Below are positions 50,057 through 61,900 of a stretch of DNA of 64,000 nt, one piece after another. The position numbers were made by a program, and so were the translations under genes. This DNA is from Paraspadella gotoi (lineage: Eukaryota > Chaetognatha). The notes beneath the pieces are model-generated. The model saw nothing but the letters and a program-made list of their open reading frames with translations, had not been told where the DNA came from and did not search any database. Every line of letters starts with the position of its first letter. Positions within the stretch are counted from its first letter, which is position 1. The DNA is taken from assembly GCA_051294375.1 (NCBI GenBank), contig CM119266.1, positions 16,734,087 to 16,798,086 of the forward strand, written 5' to 3'.

Positions 50057-52245
50057 ACACAAAAAAGCAGTAGCGGCCGCTGCATCAGAATGGGAAAAAA
50101 CTGCTCTCGGAAGAGCTTCGCCTTCGTTTTTCCTTTTGAGATCGTCTGCTTCTGAGCCTTACTTTCGCTTACCTGAAAAATGAGGAGAAACTGGTTCTTT
50201 TTTAGCCGAATATCCATTGCGCCTAAATATGAAAATTAAATTCCCTCCCATCGCAGATCTACCGGTTCGTATATTATATAACAGATTACTGTATAACTTT
50301 TTAGATTTTCCAAAACCGTTTATTAATAAAATATCTTTTAGGTCCTTTATTTAATGTAATTTCGTATGTCTCACCAAAGATTACAAAAGCTTTAACCATT
50401 ATATTCTATTAAGATTATTACCTTTATTCGCTTTATTACTTTTTTTAGCGGGAATAAAGCGTTGGAATTTTCTTTAAACCTACCCAATTATCAATTAATA
50501 ACCGGCCTGTCGCATTATCAGTGTCCAGACGTTTTTTGTTTTTACAGATCCATCGAGTCTGTTTGGCCCCTTTTTTTTCGTTAAAAAACCTTTACATTCG
50601 GTTTATTACTACTTATAACGGGTCATTTCGTTCCTTATACTATTAACTTAGATTTAATAGATTTGCGCAATCTATTCAGTTAAGAGACAATGACTATTTG
50701 CCTAGATTTGGTTTACAATAAGTACAGACTTAAATTTTCCGTCACTCTCCCCCCCTCACCCCCTCACCCGTCCTTTCTCACCGCCATTCCGCTTTCCTTT
50801 AACTGCGTAATATTTTGTGTCCCAAATCTCCGAACGGAATTCCCCAAGTAGATCCCGCCTCTCTTTTTTTAGTCACGGCTTCTGTCATGTCTCTTTTCGG
50901 TTGATCTGTCTTTCTATTTAAAGCTGGTGATTTAAAAATCAATTTATTAAAGTTTTTTTAACAGGTTTTTAAATCAATATTTCGTGTTTTTAAAAATAAA
51001 TAATTTGATTGTTCTTTTAAAAGGGTTTAATAGAATATAATAAAAAATAATTTAATTTTTACAAATATTTATAAATTAATCTATAATTCTTTTAACGAAA
51101 ATATAATAAAATGCACCGATAATACAAGAAAAAATTAATTTGTGAAAAGACATTTATTTATAAAAATACTAAATAAATTAACTATTCTTAATATATATTA
51201 TATAATGATTATAAGCCTTTATAAATAACCCGACAATCTTCCAGTTTTAATAAAAATTTTGAAAGTAAAATAAAGTTTGTGGAAAGATAAAGAGTTTTGC
51301 ATAAATTATTCTGTGAGATCGGTTTATGTATATCCATTTACGAGCTGTGTTTTTTTAAAATGAAGTGCTCTATAGCAAAGTTAAAAGAGAAAAATTCTGA
51401 TTCTCAATTTTTTGAAACACTCAATTTTACAAAATCATAACTCCTGAACGACTTGACCGATTCTGATAGAAATTATTCACTTTGATTCTTTTTTAACAAA
51501 ATTTTTTTCCATCTTTTTTTAAAAATATTCGCATTCACATTATAATTATATTTTATTTAATTTTTTTAATTTGAAAAAAATATTTATATTCTTTATATTC
51601 TTTATATTCTTTATTCTTTAGCCAATTTAAAAATATTATTAAATTAATTTGATTTTAAAAAGATAGGAAAGATTAAACGATTTGGTCGAACAACTGTGTC
51701 TTGTTCTCTTAACCAAATTCCTTTCTTTTTTTGTCAAAAAAATCCTTTTCTTTCTATATTTACCTCTTCTACGTTTCTAGTTCCGTGAAACCCCCAGCTC
51801 GGAACTAAGAAAAAGAGAAAACAAGACTAAAGAAAAAATAAAGAAATCTCCATTTTGTTCCTGTTATTTTTCTGTCTGTGAAGGAATCAAGATTATTCCG
51901 TCTCCGTCCATCATTTGGAATCCAATTCTTCGAAATCGGTTAATAAGGTTCTCAAGAATAAATAATTATTGGGTTTAAAATACAATAAGGATCACAAGCA
52001 ATATTTGTTACAGGAAAAACAAATTCTTCGTAAAATTTTGGAAATGGGTTACATCATGGTGAGTGAATTTAAAAAGCATTTAAATTTTTTAGTTCACACG
52101 TTCATCGGTTTGTGAACGGATGTTCACTAGTTTAGTCTCAAACATTTATTTTCATCTCATAGTTTCCAAGTTTTTTTTTATAAGGAATGTCAACAGGTCA
52201 ATTAACCAAACTTCTCAGTTCTCATTTCTCACTTCTTCACCCATC

Positions 52246-54005
52246 ATGAAGGGAAAACGAGTGCGCGAGTTTCTCAAAAGCAATTGGCTTTTGATTTGCA
52301 CGGTTGCGGCCGTCGTCGTCGGCACAGTCGTCGCTCTCATCGTTCTCAACCATGGACCCGAACTGACCAGGAGACAGCTCAAAGCCATCACTTTCCCAGG
52401 TATGTACGGGTCCAATGGTTTAGATTTTTTTTTTTTGAAAATTTTTGTATAAAAATTGGTAATTTTTTCATATAAAATTATCGGATGTATTACGAGTTAG
52501 AAAAAATAAAAAAAAGTAGCGCATTATACTGGTCAGCTAAAAAAAACCCCACGAACAAACATCAATCGAATCGGAATTGATAGAAACTGATGAAATCGTT
52601 ATCTCGTAATGTAAAAATAATGTAAAAATCAGGCCTCTGCGCCTCGCCAGGCCCTTTCATTCACTATCAACGATATCCGGCGTCCCGATTATGCTAATTT
52701 ACTTTAATTCCCTCCCCACCTCCCTTCTCCCCCTCCACCCCGCCCCCACTCCCCCATTTAAATCCGCTCGATAAAAAGGAGAGATTTTCCTGCGCGCGCT
52801 GAACATGATAATCCTTCCCCTCATCGTCTCTTCGATCGTCTGCGGTCTCGCCGATCTGGACGCCAAATCCTCGGGTCGCATGGGCGGCGTCGCGATGGCT
52901 TACTATTTCGCCACCACCGTCATCGCCGCCATCGAGGGTGAGTGGGGGCGGGTGAGGGGGGGCGGGTGAGGGAGGCGGGTGAGGGGAGGCGGGTGAGGAA
53001 CTTGGGAAAGGAGAGACGGGAGGAAGGGAGAGTGAAATGAAAAAGTTTTTAGACGATGGACGCCGGGTTTTTTAATGTGGACAAATAAAATAATTAAATT
53101 ATGTAGATTAAATAATAATAAATAATGATAATAAATAATAAAGAGATTTAATCCTTCATGAAATATAAAAATAGAAAATAGTGAAACAAGTAATTTGCAA
53201 ATTTTCAGAAAAACTAAAAGAGGAAAAAATGACGAATGTTCTCCTCATCTAACTTAAAAGTTAAAACAACGATAATTGTTTGTTTCTTTAGACTTCGTGC
53301 CTACTGGGTCGCGAGTTCGATGTGACACCCGTCCTAAGAAGAACGCGCGACCCTCGAGGGGTAGAAAATAATAAACATTTTCTACAATAATCATTATCAT
53401 CATAACAAAATGAATGACCGTAGACAATTTACACGCAACATAAGAAACAAACAAACAAAATCTAACTTCAACAGATACAAAAACAAAATCAAACTTTAAC
53501 GAATACGTTTTCCTCGTTAAAACCTTTTATTTGTATTTGGTTGGAAGGCATCGTTTGCGTGGTGAGCATCAGACCTGGAAACAGTAACGCTTCAGTCGAG
53601 GATGAGTCGCAACACGCAAAACCGCACATCGGAGGTAATTTTAGTTCAGCTTGAAAAAAACTTTAATTCATACTTTGAATTACTGCGTATATTTTATGTC
53701 ATACTTCCTCTCTTTCTAAGAACAGCGCAGAACCTTTAACTCTAGACTATGCCCAAATGCCCAATTGCCCATTGCCCATTGCTCAATTAACCCAATCATC
53801 AACGGCTTTCAACGCGGATAAAATACTTTCGATGTTCTTTTGTTGTTTGATTTCCTTGTTTAAGTTGAAATCCTCTTGTTTTTCCTTCTGCAAAATTAAA
53901 ACTGAAAAGCATCTGCGGCTAAAAGACAATACTATCACCATCTGGTCGAATATCTTTCTCTCTCTCTCTGTCTCTGTCTCTCTCTCTTTCTCTCTCTCTC
54001 CTCTT

Positions 54006-54036
<31 letters not shown>

Positions 54037-54068
54037 TCTCTCTCTCTCTCTTTCTATCTCTCTCTCTA

Positions 54069-54138
<70 letters not shown>

Positions 54139-54963
54139 TTCCCTCTCTTTCTTTTACATAAAAAACAGGGAACAATTTAAAAGTTTTCCTAATGAAAGTT
54201 AATGGGAAAAGAACGAGGAATTCAAAACAATCCACGTCGTCAACAAACGGCGGTGCTGGTTTTCTCCTTCTTGTTTATTTCCTTCTGTTTCTTTTTCTGC
54301 CGCTTCCTCTCTCTTTTTCTCCTTTTTTTTTCATCGTCGGCGATTTTATTCAATTCCACGTTATGGTTTGTTTGTTTCCAGATAATCTGATGGACCTGAT
54401 ACGAAACATGGTTCCGAACAATTTGATCGCGGCCGCCTTCCAGAAGTACAAGTCAGTCGAGGCTGAATACAACTCGACCATCAATGGTCAAACAGTCACT
54501 CTAACAGGCAAGGCGAATCTGAGGAAAGATATAAAAGAAAAGTTTAAAAAAAACAAAACAAAAAAAAACTGATTTAAAAATTGGCAAATGGTTTCCAAAC
54601 GGAGTCACCGATTCATAAAACGGAAAAAAAAACTGACTCAGCTATGCAGAAACGATCAACACACTGAAACGTGGAACTTTGTTTATCATTTATAAGACTG
54701 AATCTAGCGGAACAAGCGATCGTTAAGATTTGACAACAATGCCCGCTTCCAAATATTTAAGAACCTTCAACCCCCGATCTTTAGAACCACTAAAGACGAC
54801 GGCTCCAGGCAGCAACATCTTGGGTCTCGTTGTCTTCTCGGTGTTGCTGGGGACGATCCTAAGCCGCATGGGGGACGACGGACTACCCCTAGTCAAGTTC
54901 TTCAGATGCATCAATGGCGTTGTTATGAAGATGGTCAGCCTCTTTATGTATTACGCGCCCATA

Positions 54964-55050
<87 letters not shown>

Positions 55051-58000
55051 CAGATTAACGTGAATCCCCCCGGTAAACACCTGAACCTAAGCTTAAACTA
55101 ACCAGGCGACCAAATAAACGACTGAACAAACAACCGATCGAGTGACGAGCAAATAAATGCTCACGCCAACGAAGTGAAATTTCTCGTTTTAATCTCGTAG
55201 CTTTGGAATTAGATTGACTTCAAGGAGACGAGAAAACTCGTTCCTCACATTTACTACCCAACATTTTTTTTTTCGATTTTTGCGTTTTATTTCAGCGAAG
55301 GAACTCTCGTGCGAAAACGGAACGAGAAATTTTCCGGTACGACGCCTTCGCTAATTGCCTGATTGTTTTCGAGACTCGAGTTATATTAGGAAGTTAGTCT
55401 TTCTCTTTGACGTTCTTACCGCGAAATCGCAACCGTGAAAATCAGCTTTAACTGAAGTAAATTTTTTCTCACCGTTTTAAACGCAATAAAACTATTAACG
55501 ATTAACATTAAGAGGTTATAAGTGCGTTTATGATTATCATTTCTTTGATATAGATATTCGATATTGGTGCCAAACTGGAAAATTAGAATTATTTCAATGA
55601 TAAAGTGCAAAACCTGATAGTTTTCCCCGAATTCTTTAACAGAAACACAAATGTCATAGAATTTAAGGTGCTGATAATTTTTTAATCATCGAAACATAAA
55701 GATCAATAACAAAAACATTGTTTGTGTAAACATCTAATCAGCTTTATAATTGTTATCATTTTCAAAAAAAAGATATGATTTATTAAGTTATAACTTTAAA
55801 ATTTTCTTGTTAAAATCCAAAAGTGCGAACCTCATCACGAGTCGTCTCCATCGATTGCCTCTCTGAATATCATATAGCGCCCTCTTCCCGCGCTGCCTCT
55901 CCATCATCCACCCCTTCACAATTTCAAACCTCATTTGAATTTTCTCAATGACAATGAGTCCGAGGAGCGACGGTCGGCTTTGCTCCCGCGTCTCCCCGAC
56001 TTCTTAACCGCGCCCACTTCTCCGACCCCACTTCCTCAATCGCCCTTCCCCCAACCCTGCTTCTTTTTAAACTTTTTCCTCATCCGACTTGACTTACCAC
56101 ATTCAACTCGGCTGATTCCGTTGTCCCTTCTCTCGCCTATTTCGCTCGCTCTTTTTAACCCGAATCTCAATGCCGGCATCTCCTCTCCCGCTTCTCCACG
56201 CCCGTCTCCCCGCCCTTTCAAACTCGATTCTCTCAGAAGCGGGCGCGCTCGGCCCGCCCCAAGACGAGATATATCCGGGGGTCGCGACGCTTTGACGCGC
56301 GCGTTTGGAACTTAATCTACTTGTAAATGAACCCATTTAAGGCTGACGGGTGGCGTTGGAAGGGGGTAGTTGGAAAGTGGCCGGGGCGAGGATGTGAGAG
56401 AAGAAATTTCGGCGCTAAATTTGTCACCGAATTGCCTCGACTCAAACCGCGACTTTACTCGCCATCTTTCGCGGAATCTTTAGATTTGAGCTCATCACAC
56501 TTACCCTTCACCTCTTTTCAGGTATCCTGTTCCTCATCCTCGGACAGATTCTCAAGTCCTCCGACTTTGGCGACCTCATGGCCAAACTAGGCCTCTACAT
56601 CGCGACTGTCCTCGTGGGCCACTTTATCCACGCCGTCGTCGCTTTGCCCCTGATTTTTCTCGTGATTGTCCGAAAAAATCCGTACAGGTTTGCACGCACA
56701 ATGCACAATCCACATATCAGGGAATGAAGCTGTTTTGTTACTAAACATAACTACTAATTAATTAAATGATTGTAATACTTAGGATATTTTTCATTTTTTT
56801 ATATTTGAATTGCGTACAACTTCAAATGATTTCAATTACGACTCCTAATTTCACCCACATTTTTCATCAGCTACATCGCCAAAACCTCGCAGGCGCTTCT
56901 GACGGCGTTTGGAACCTCGTCTTCATCGGCGACGCTTCCTGTGACAATGAAATGCGTCGTCCAAAATTGTGAAGTGGATCCACGAGTGGCACAGTTCGTC
57001 CTCCCCATCGGCGCCACCATTAACATGGACGGGACCGCGCTTTACGAGGTAACTCTGAGTTGCAATAGTTTGTTATTGTTGTCGTTGGTTCTGATTTTTT
57101 TCGGGGGTAATTTTAAAATTATGGGCTGACGAGTGAAGAGCTTTTGCCACAAAACTCGACTTTTCGTGACTACTTTTAATTATGTAAAAAAAATACTCCA
57201 AAATTGAACTGGCGGCGCTTCCGTGTCATTTATCATATTTTGCCAGGAGTAAGTGGTAGTCAGGGTCGTTATCGCGCGCCCCTTTTTAAATACATTATGT
57301 ACTAATAACCTTAATCGTTCGTCGAAAAATATTTTTAAGACTAAATTCAATGCAAACCTCATCATGGTTTTCGCAACCCGTTACGAGAGGTCGCTTTCTG
57401 TTCGGAATATCGTATTCAATAATTTCTACTTATTTTGTTTCTCGAATTGCTCTTTCTTATACTTCCCCCAGGCGGTGGCGGCGCTGTTTATCGCCCAAAA
57501 GAACAACATAGAATTAACTGTTGGTGAAATAATAACCGTATCTCTTACGGCAACGCTGGCCTCGGTCGGTGCCGCTGGAATTCCCACTGCGGGTAAAACT
57601 AAAAGAGAAAAAAGAACAAGAGAGAAAAAAAAAGTTAAAATTTAATGAATTTTGACAGTGACTAATTCTAGGGAATGAAGCAATAAAATAATAAAGAAAG
57701 ACTCATCAAAACTGTGTAATGTGTATAATATAAATTATCAAAGAAAAATAAAAAAAAACAATCGTAAAAGGTCGGATAGTAATTGCCCAAATTTTTCCCG
57801 CCATAACTCTGTCTCTCAGGCATGGTGACGATGCTGATCGTCCTGAACGCTGTCAACCTCCCAGTGGACGACATCTCACTCCTCCTGGCCGTCGACTGGT
57901 TCCTCGACCGGTTCCGGACGGCGGCCAACGTTTCCGGCGACACCATCGGGGCTGCGGTGGTCAATAAACTATGCCGACGCGGTCTCGATCTCCAAGAATC

Positions 58001-58256
58001 CAGCGCCGATGTGGAACTACGCGGCGTTGATTCGACATCGCCTGGTGTCACCGATGACTCCTCAGAGGAGTCGCCGTCGATGGCAACGACTCCACTAGCG
58101 ACGCCGACGCACACCTACGGCTCCGTCGACGTGGAGGTGGGAAGGAGTAGCGGAGGAAGAGGAGCAGAAGAGGATTCTGGAGTCGGTGTAGAAAACCGCG
58201 GATGTGACTGCGTTAGCGACGGAAATTTATTTCGAGAACAAAGATATATACCTTAA
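52246..58256 (+). CDS. Excitatory amino-acid transporter (SLC1 family), nine exons, 535 aa
   Basis: Sodium-dependent plasma-membrane glutamate/aspartate transporter. Exons: 52,246-52,399; 52,779-52,937; 53,548-53,634; 54,382-54,507; 54,785-54,964; 56,522-56,687; 56,871-57,048; 57,472-57,592; 57,820-58,256. All phases join. Intron 4 uses a GC donor (ACAG|GCAAGG). ATG 52,246 opens [13 protein letters not shown] before TM1. Family signatures: LPLIVSS and LDAKSSG in exon 2, LRTF-type scaffold helices, APGSN.LGLVVFS in exon 5, the re-entrant loop SSSSATLP (307-314), NMDGTALYE (342-350), AAGIPTAG (384-391), and TM8 [16 protein letters not shown] (416-431). Arg423 matches the arginine that pairs with the acidic side chain, and Glu350 the proton/potassium-coupling glutamate, so an acidic substrate is expected rather than the neutral ASCT type. 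NxS/T sites lie in the TM3-TM4 loop (NAS, NST). Length is normal. The 100-residue Ser/Thr/Gly-rich tail is not conserved. Confidence 0.97.
52938..52996 (+). repeat. 14-bp G-rich tandem repeat at the start of transporter intron 2
   Basis: About four units of GGGGCGGGTGAGGG immediately follow the exon 2 donor (G|GTGAGTGGGG). Each unit contains a GGTGAG word that looks like a splice donor. Confidence 0.85.
53149..53208 (+). repeat. 60-bp dispersed AT-rich repeat, copy 2 (transporter intron 2)
   Basis: Same sequence as 49,492-49,552 with one or two differences (TCATGAAA against TCATAAAA). Confidence 0.85.
53285..53350 (+). mobile_element. tRNA-like fragment inside transporter intron 2
   Basis: CTACTGGGTCGCGAGTTCGATGTGACACCC has the arrangement of a T arm with a B-box-like GAGTTCGATGT. 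This suggests a degenerate tRNA-derived SINE. No A box is convincing. Confidence 0.25.
53958..54150. repeat. Interrupted (CT)n tract in transporter intron 3
   Basis: About 190 bp of CT with TTTCT and TATCT interruptions, about 230 bases before exon 4. Confidence 0.95.
54965..55046. repeat. (GA)n tract forming the start of transporter intron 5
   Basis: The GA repeat begins at the splice donor itself. The intron reads GTGAGAGAGAGA from its first base for about 80 bp. Confidence 0.95.
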
Positions 58257-58337
58257 CGTGCGCTCCTTTTAATTTTTGAAACTCCTCGAAGTCACGACTT
58301 TGCCAAATGTTCATTTTCTTCATTAAATACAAATATG

Positions 58338-58343
58338 AATAAA
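58338..58343 (+). promoter_or_regulatory. Polyadenylation signal of the SLC1 transporter
   Basis: AATAAA 82 bases after the stop codon. Confidence 0.65.
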
Positions 58344-58883
58344 CATTCCATCCTGTTTGACGTGATCCGCTTTGATTGATTTAAAGCATCTAACCAAATT
58401 GATATTATGAACCGATCATTAAAAACACAACGTTCCACACAAAAACGTCACGTTGCTTGTTAAAAAAAAACTCTTTTACTAATGTTTCATTCTTGAATCA
58501 ATAAACAAATATATAAATTATAATCTTACAAAATTTCTTAAATTTAAATTCATGTTGATATAAATATTAAATAACTATTATTTAGGCGTTTTTTAATTAT
58601 TTAAAATATTCTGCCAGCGCAGTCAGTCAGGCTTCTTAAAAAAAAGATTGAATAAAAATTGTAAAGTTTAGATTTCATAAAAGATAAAAGATAAAGTTAA
58701 TTTTTTTCTTTGCACATTACATACTTATAAGATAATTACCTACTAGAATTTTTTTATAAATGTTAAATTCTTTCCCCGTTTGGCCAAACGTGATTCATTA
58801 AAACTACTAATAAACTTCCTAATCACTAACTCTTCAGAGTTATTCACAGTTAATTTGTTAAACATTTCAATCAAAATTAGTTC

Positions 58884-58889
58884 TTTATT
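58884..58889 (-). promoter_or_regulatory. Polyadenylation signal of the disordered-repeat gene
   Basis: Minus-strand AATAAA (TTTATT on plus), 69 bases after the stop at 58,958. Confidence 0.6.
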
Positions 58890-58957
58890 ATATATAAACA
58901 GATAAGAAAAAATGATAATCGAAAGTACTTGTCGCTGCCGCCTAATTCGCCCTATAT

Positions 58958-61900
58958 TCAGTCAAACTCGTCGCTGTCAGTTTCGGATAGACTGTCTTCG
59001 CCGAACAAGTCGAAGGTTAACACTTTTTCCGCGGCCGCTTTCTCCGTCGTCCCCGTTGGGACCTTAATGGAATCGTCACCGAAAGTCTTCCCTTTCTTGC
59101 TTCGCCTCTTACGCCGTCTTGCCGTCACGAGCTGTTGTTCAGTCGCCTCCCCTTTCGCCATCTCTTCCCCTCTCGTTTCTCCGACAATTTCCTTCCTTCT
59201 CGTCCATTCTCCTTCCGACTGGTCGTTCCTCATCGTCGACTCAGGCAAATGCGTCTCCTCGATGCTTGGCTCCCTCTCTTCCGCCGACAAAACGGAATCC
59301 CTATTGAGGCTCGCCCTCTCGTTATTTCCAAAAGAATCTCCTGTTGTATCTCGTACAGGACCCAGCTCAGGTGAATGCGTCGAATGCGTCTCCTCGATGC
59401 TTGGCTCCCTCTCTTCCGCCAACCAAACGGAATCCCTATTGAGGCTCGCCCTCTCGTTATTTCGAAAAGAATCTTCTGTTGTGTCTCGTACGGGACCCAG
59501 CTCCTTTGCGGTCTCGTGAGCCCCACTTTGTTCCAATGATGCTTTTTCGGAAGCTGTGTTTCGTAGCGAACTCTTACGCAGGTTGATATCAGCAATGCTC
59601 TCATTGTTGCGTTCATCTTTTCCCACAGTGGTCGAAGTTTTAACGTTGATACTGCTGCTCTTTTTATTTTCGGAGCTTTTGTGGAACAACTTATGTGCGC
59701 TGCCCGATGATCTTTGATCATTGTTAACTAGAGTCTCTTGTAAACCTATGTCCACTGGCTTGGAAGTCGCCTTTAACTTCTCAGAATTGTCAGTCAAAGA
59801 TGTCTCTTCTTGGCTGAGTTTCAAGCTCTGTCTTTTCGGAAAATCATCACCGAGTTCTGTCTTCAACTGAACAGATTCTCTCGCATTTTCAAATTCGTCC
59901 AACTTTCGAGCGCCATTTCTATATTTGCCAGAATCGGAATCCGAGTTTTTGACTTCTTTATCGTCTCTTCTCTCCCCATGTATTTCCGTCTTACTCCGTT
60001 CTTCCACAAACCAAATGGAATCCCAATTAGGGCTCAGGCTTTTGGACTGTCGAAAAGAGTCCTCGGTTTCATTTGTTGGAGGAGCTATCTCTTTTGCCAA
60101 CTCGTTCGCCCTGCTTTGTGACAAAGTTTCTTTTTTAGATGCCATATTTTCCTTTGAACTGCTATGGGGGCTATCATTATCGGTATATTTATTTATGTGA
60201 TTTTCCTTGTCAACATCATTTGTTGTTTTGAAACTGATTCTCCCGTTCGTTTTTTGAACTTTCTCTAAGGAACTTTCACCAAACATCTCATTAGTGCTTC
60301 CCAATGATCTATGATCGTTGTCGATTGGAGTTTCAAGTGATTGTAAAGTCTCTGGCTTTAAAGACCCCTTTGTCTTCTCTATCGATAACATTTTTCCTTG
60401 ACTGAGGCTAATGCTTTGTCTTTTATCTTCGCTTTCAAATGTGTGGAATCTGCCTTAATTGTAGCTCCATCAAATGTCTTGATGCCATCCCAGTCACTTT
60501 GACCAACCATCTCATTAGCGCTTCCCAATGATCTATGATCGTTGTTGATTGGAGTTTCAAGTGATTGTAAAGTCTCTGGCTTTAAAGGCGCCTTTGTCTT
60601 CTCTATTGATAACGTTTTTCCTTGACTGAGGGTAATGCTTTGTCTTTTAGTCTCATTATCTTCCGCTTTCAAATATGTGGAATCTGCCTTAATTGTAGCT
60701 CCATCAAATGTCTTGATTCCATCCCAGTCACTTTGACCAATCATCTCATTAGCGCTTCCCAATGATCTATGATCGTTGTTGATCGGAGTTTCAAGTGATT
60801 GTAAAGTCTCTGGCTTTAAAGGCGCCTTTGTCTTCTCTATCGATAACGTTTTTCCTTGACTAAGGCTTATGCTTTGTCTTTTAGCCTCATTATCTTTCGC
60901 TTTCAAACGTGTAGAATCTGTAGCTTCGTCTAATGTCTTGATGCCATCCCAGTCATTGGTAGTATCTCTTTTTGGATGAGATGGCTGATCTTCAAACTGG
61001 TCTCTTTTACCGCCTTTCATTGTCCCTCGACCCGAGGCCAACTCCTCCGCCAGGATGACAGATTCTGTCTCGTCTAACAACCAAATAGAATCCCGATTAA
61101 GACTCATGCTTTTGTTTTGTCGAAGAGAATCCTCTTGCTCATCAAGCGCGGGTCCCAATTCCTTCCCCAACTTGTGCGCCCCATTCGGCAGCGAACTTCC
61201 ACGAAGGCTGACATCGAAGCTACTCTTTTTGCCATGATCATCCTTACCCTCGCTAGTTGAGCCTTTGAAACTTTTTTTATGAGATTTTTCTTTGTCCTCA
61301 TCGACCCGAGTGCTTTGCGGTCGGAAAGCCTCTGGCCTTGACGGGGCCTTTGCTTTATCAGAATGCTCCATCGAACCCTTTTCTCCACGGCCGAAGCTCC
61401 TGCTTCGTCCTCCCTGAAAAGCCTCATCGAGTTCAGCATCCAACTGCGCGGAATCGCCGGATTCCGCCGAGTTTTCAACTTCGTCTAACTTCTGGGTGCG
61501 ATCGCCATATTTGGCATAATCTTTTTTTAGATCGGAAGAAGCTTTGAAGCTGACTCGAGGGCCTTTGGCAGATTTTTTAAAGTGGGTAGAACTTTCTCTT
61601 TCATCTCCCTGGAATGGAGGTTGGGACTGATCATCACGGCTGGTAGGACCACGGGCTGTTTCGGGGAGTCCTTTAAGACCTTGTTCTTGTTGACGTTTAT
61701 CTGACTCGTCTGGGATTTTTTTCATTTCGCGCTCTGTCGATTTCGGTTCGTCTCGATTCTGTCTAACACCACGTGATTCTATTTGGGTATCAAGTATTTT
61801 ATCACCTCGAGTACCATGAAAGGAACTGTGGTCGTCATCGGCGTACGTCCGAGGACCAGATTCTTTATTTATTCCAATAAAAGGAGAATGTGGTACCTCT

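Larger units (their letters stand above)
45271..52245. other. AT-rich gene-free region
   Basis: No exon recognised. It has a GAC/GGC-type trinucleotide repeat at 46,015-46,075, a TTTC tetranucleotide run at 47,880-47,911, an AAT/ATT trinucleotide array at 49,925-50,055 and very AT-rich sequence at 50,930-51,680. tRNA-like SINE candidates are listed separately. Confidence 0.55.
58257..58957. other. AT-rich spacer between convergent genes
   Basis: Holds the 3' ends of the transporter (plus) and the disordered-protein gene (minus). Nothing else recognised. Confidence 0.6.

Noticed and set aside
54192-54381. In-frame extension of transporter exon 4 upstream
   Set aside because: The upstream sequence is a pyrimidine-rich intron end with a good TTTCCAG acceptor at 54,375-54,381. 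Joining there restores the family sequence and phase.
55935-56590. Open frames in transporter intron 5
   Set aside because: They lie between two well-defined exons. The composition is C/T-rich and they share no frame with the transporter or any known domain.
59110-59519. Plus-strand 196-codon frame opposite the disordered-repeat gene
   Set aside because: It is a shadow of the minus-strand repeats. The minus frame continues over more than 3 kb with matched splice phases, the plus frame does not.
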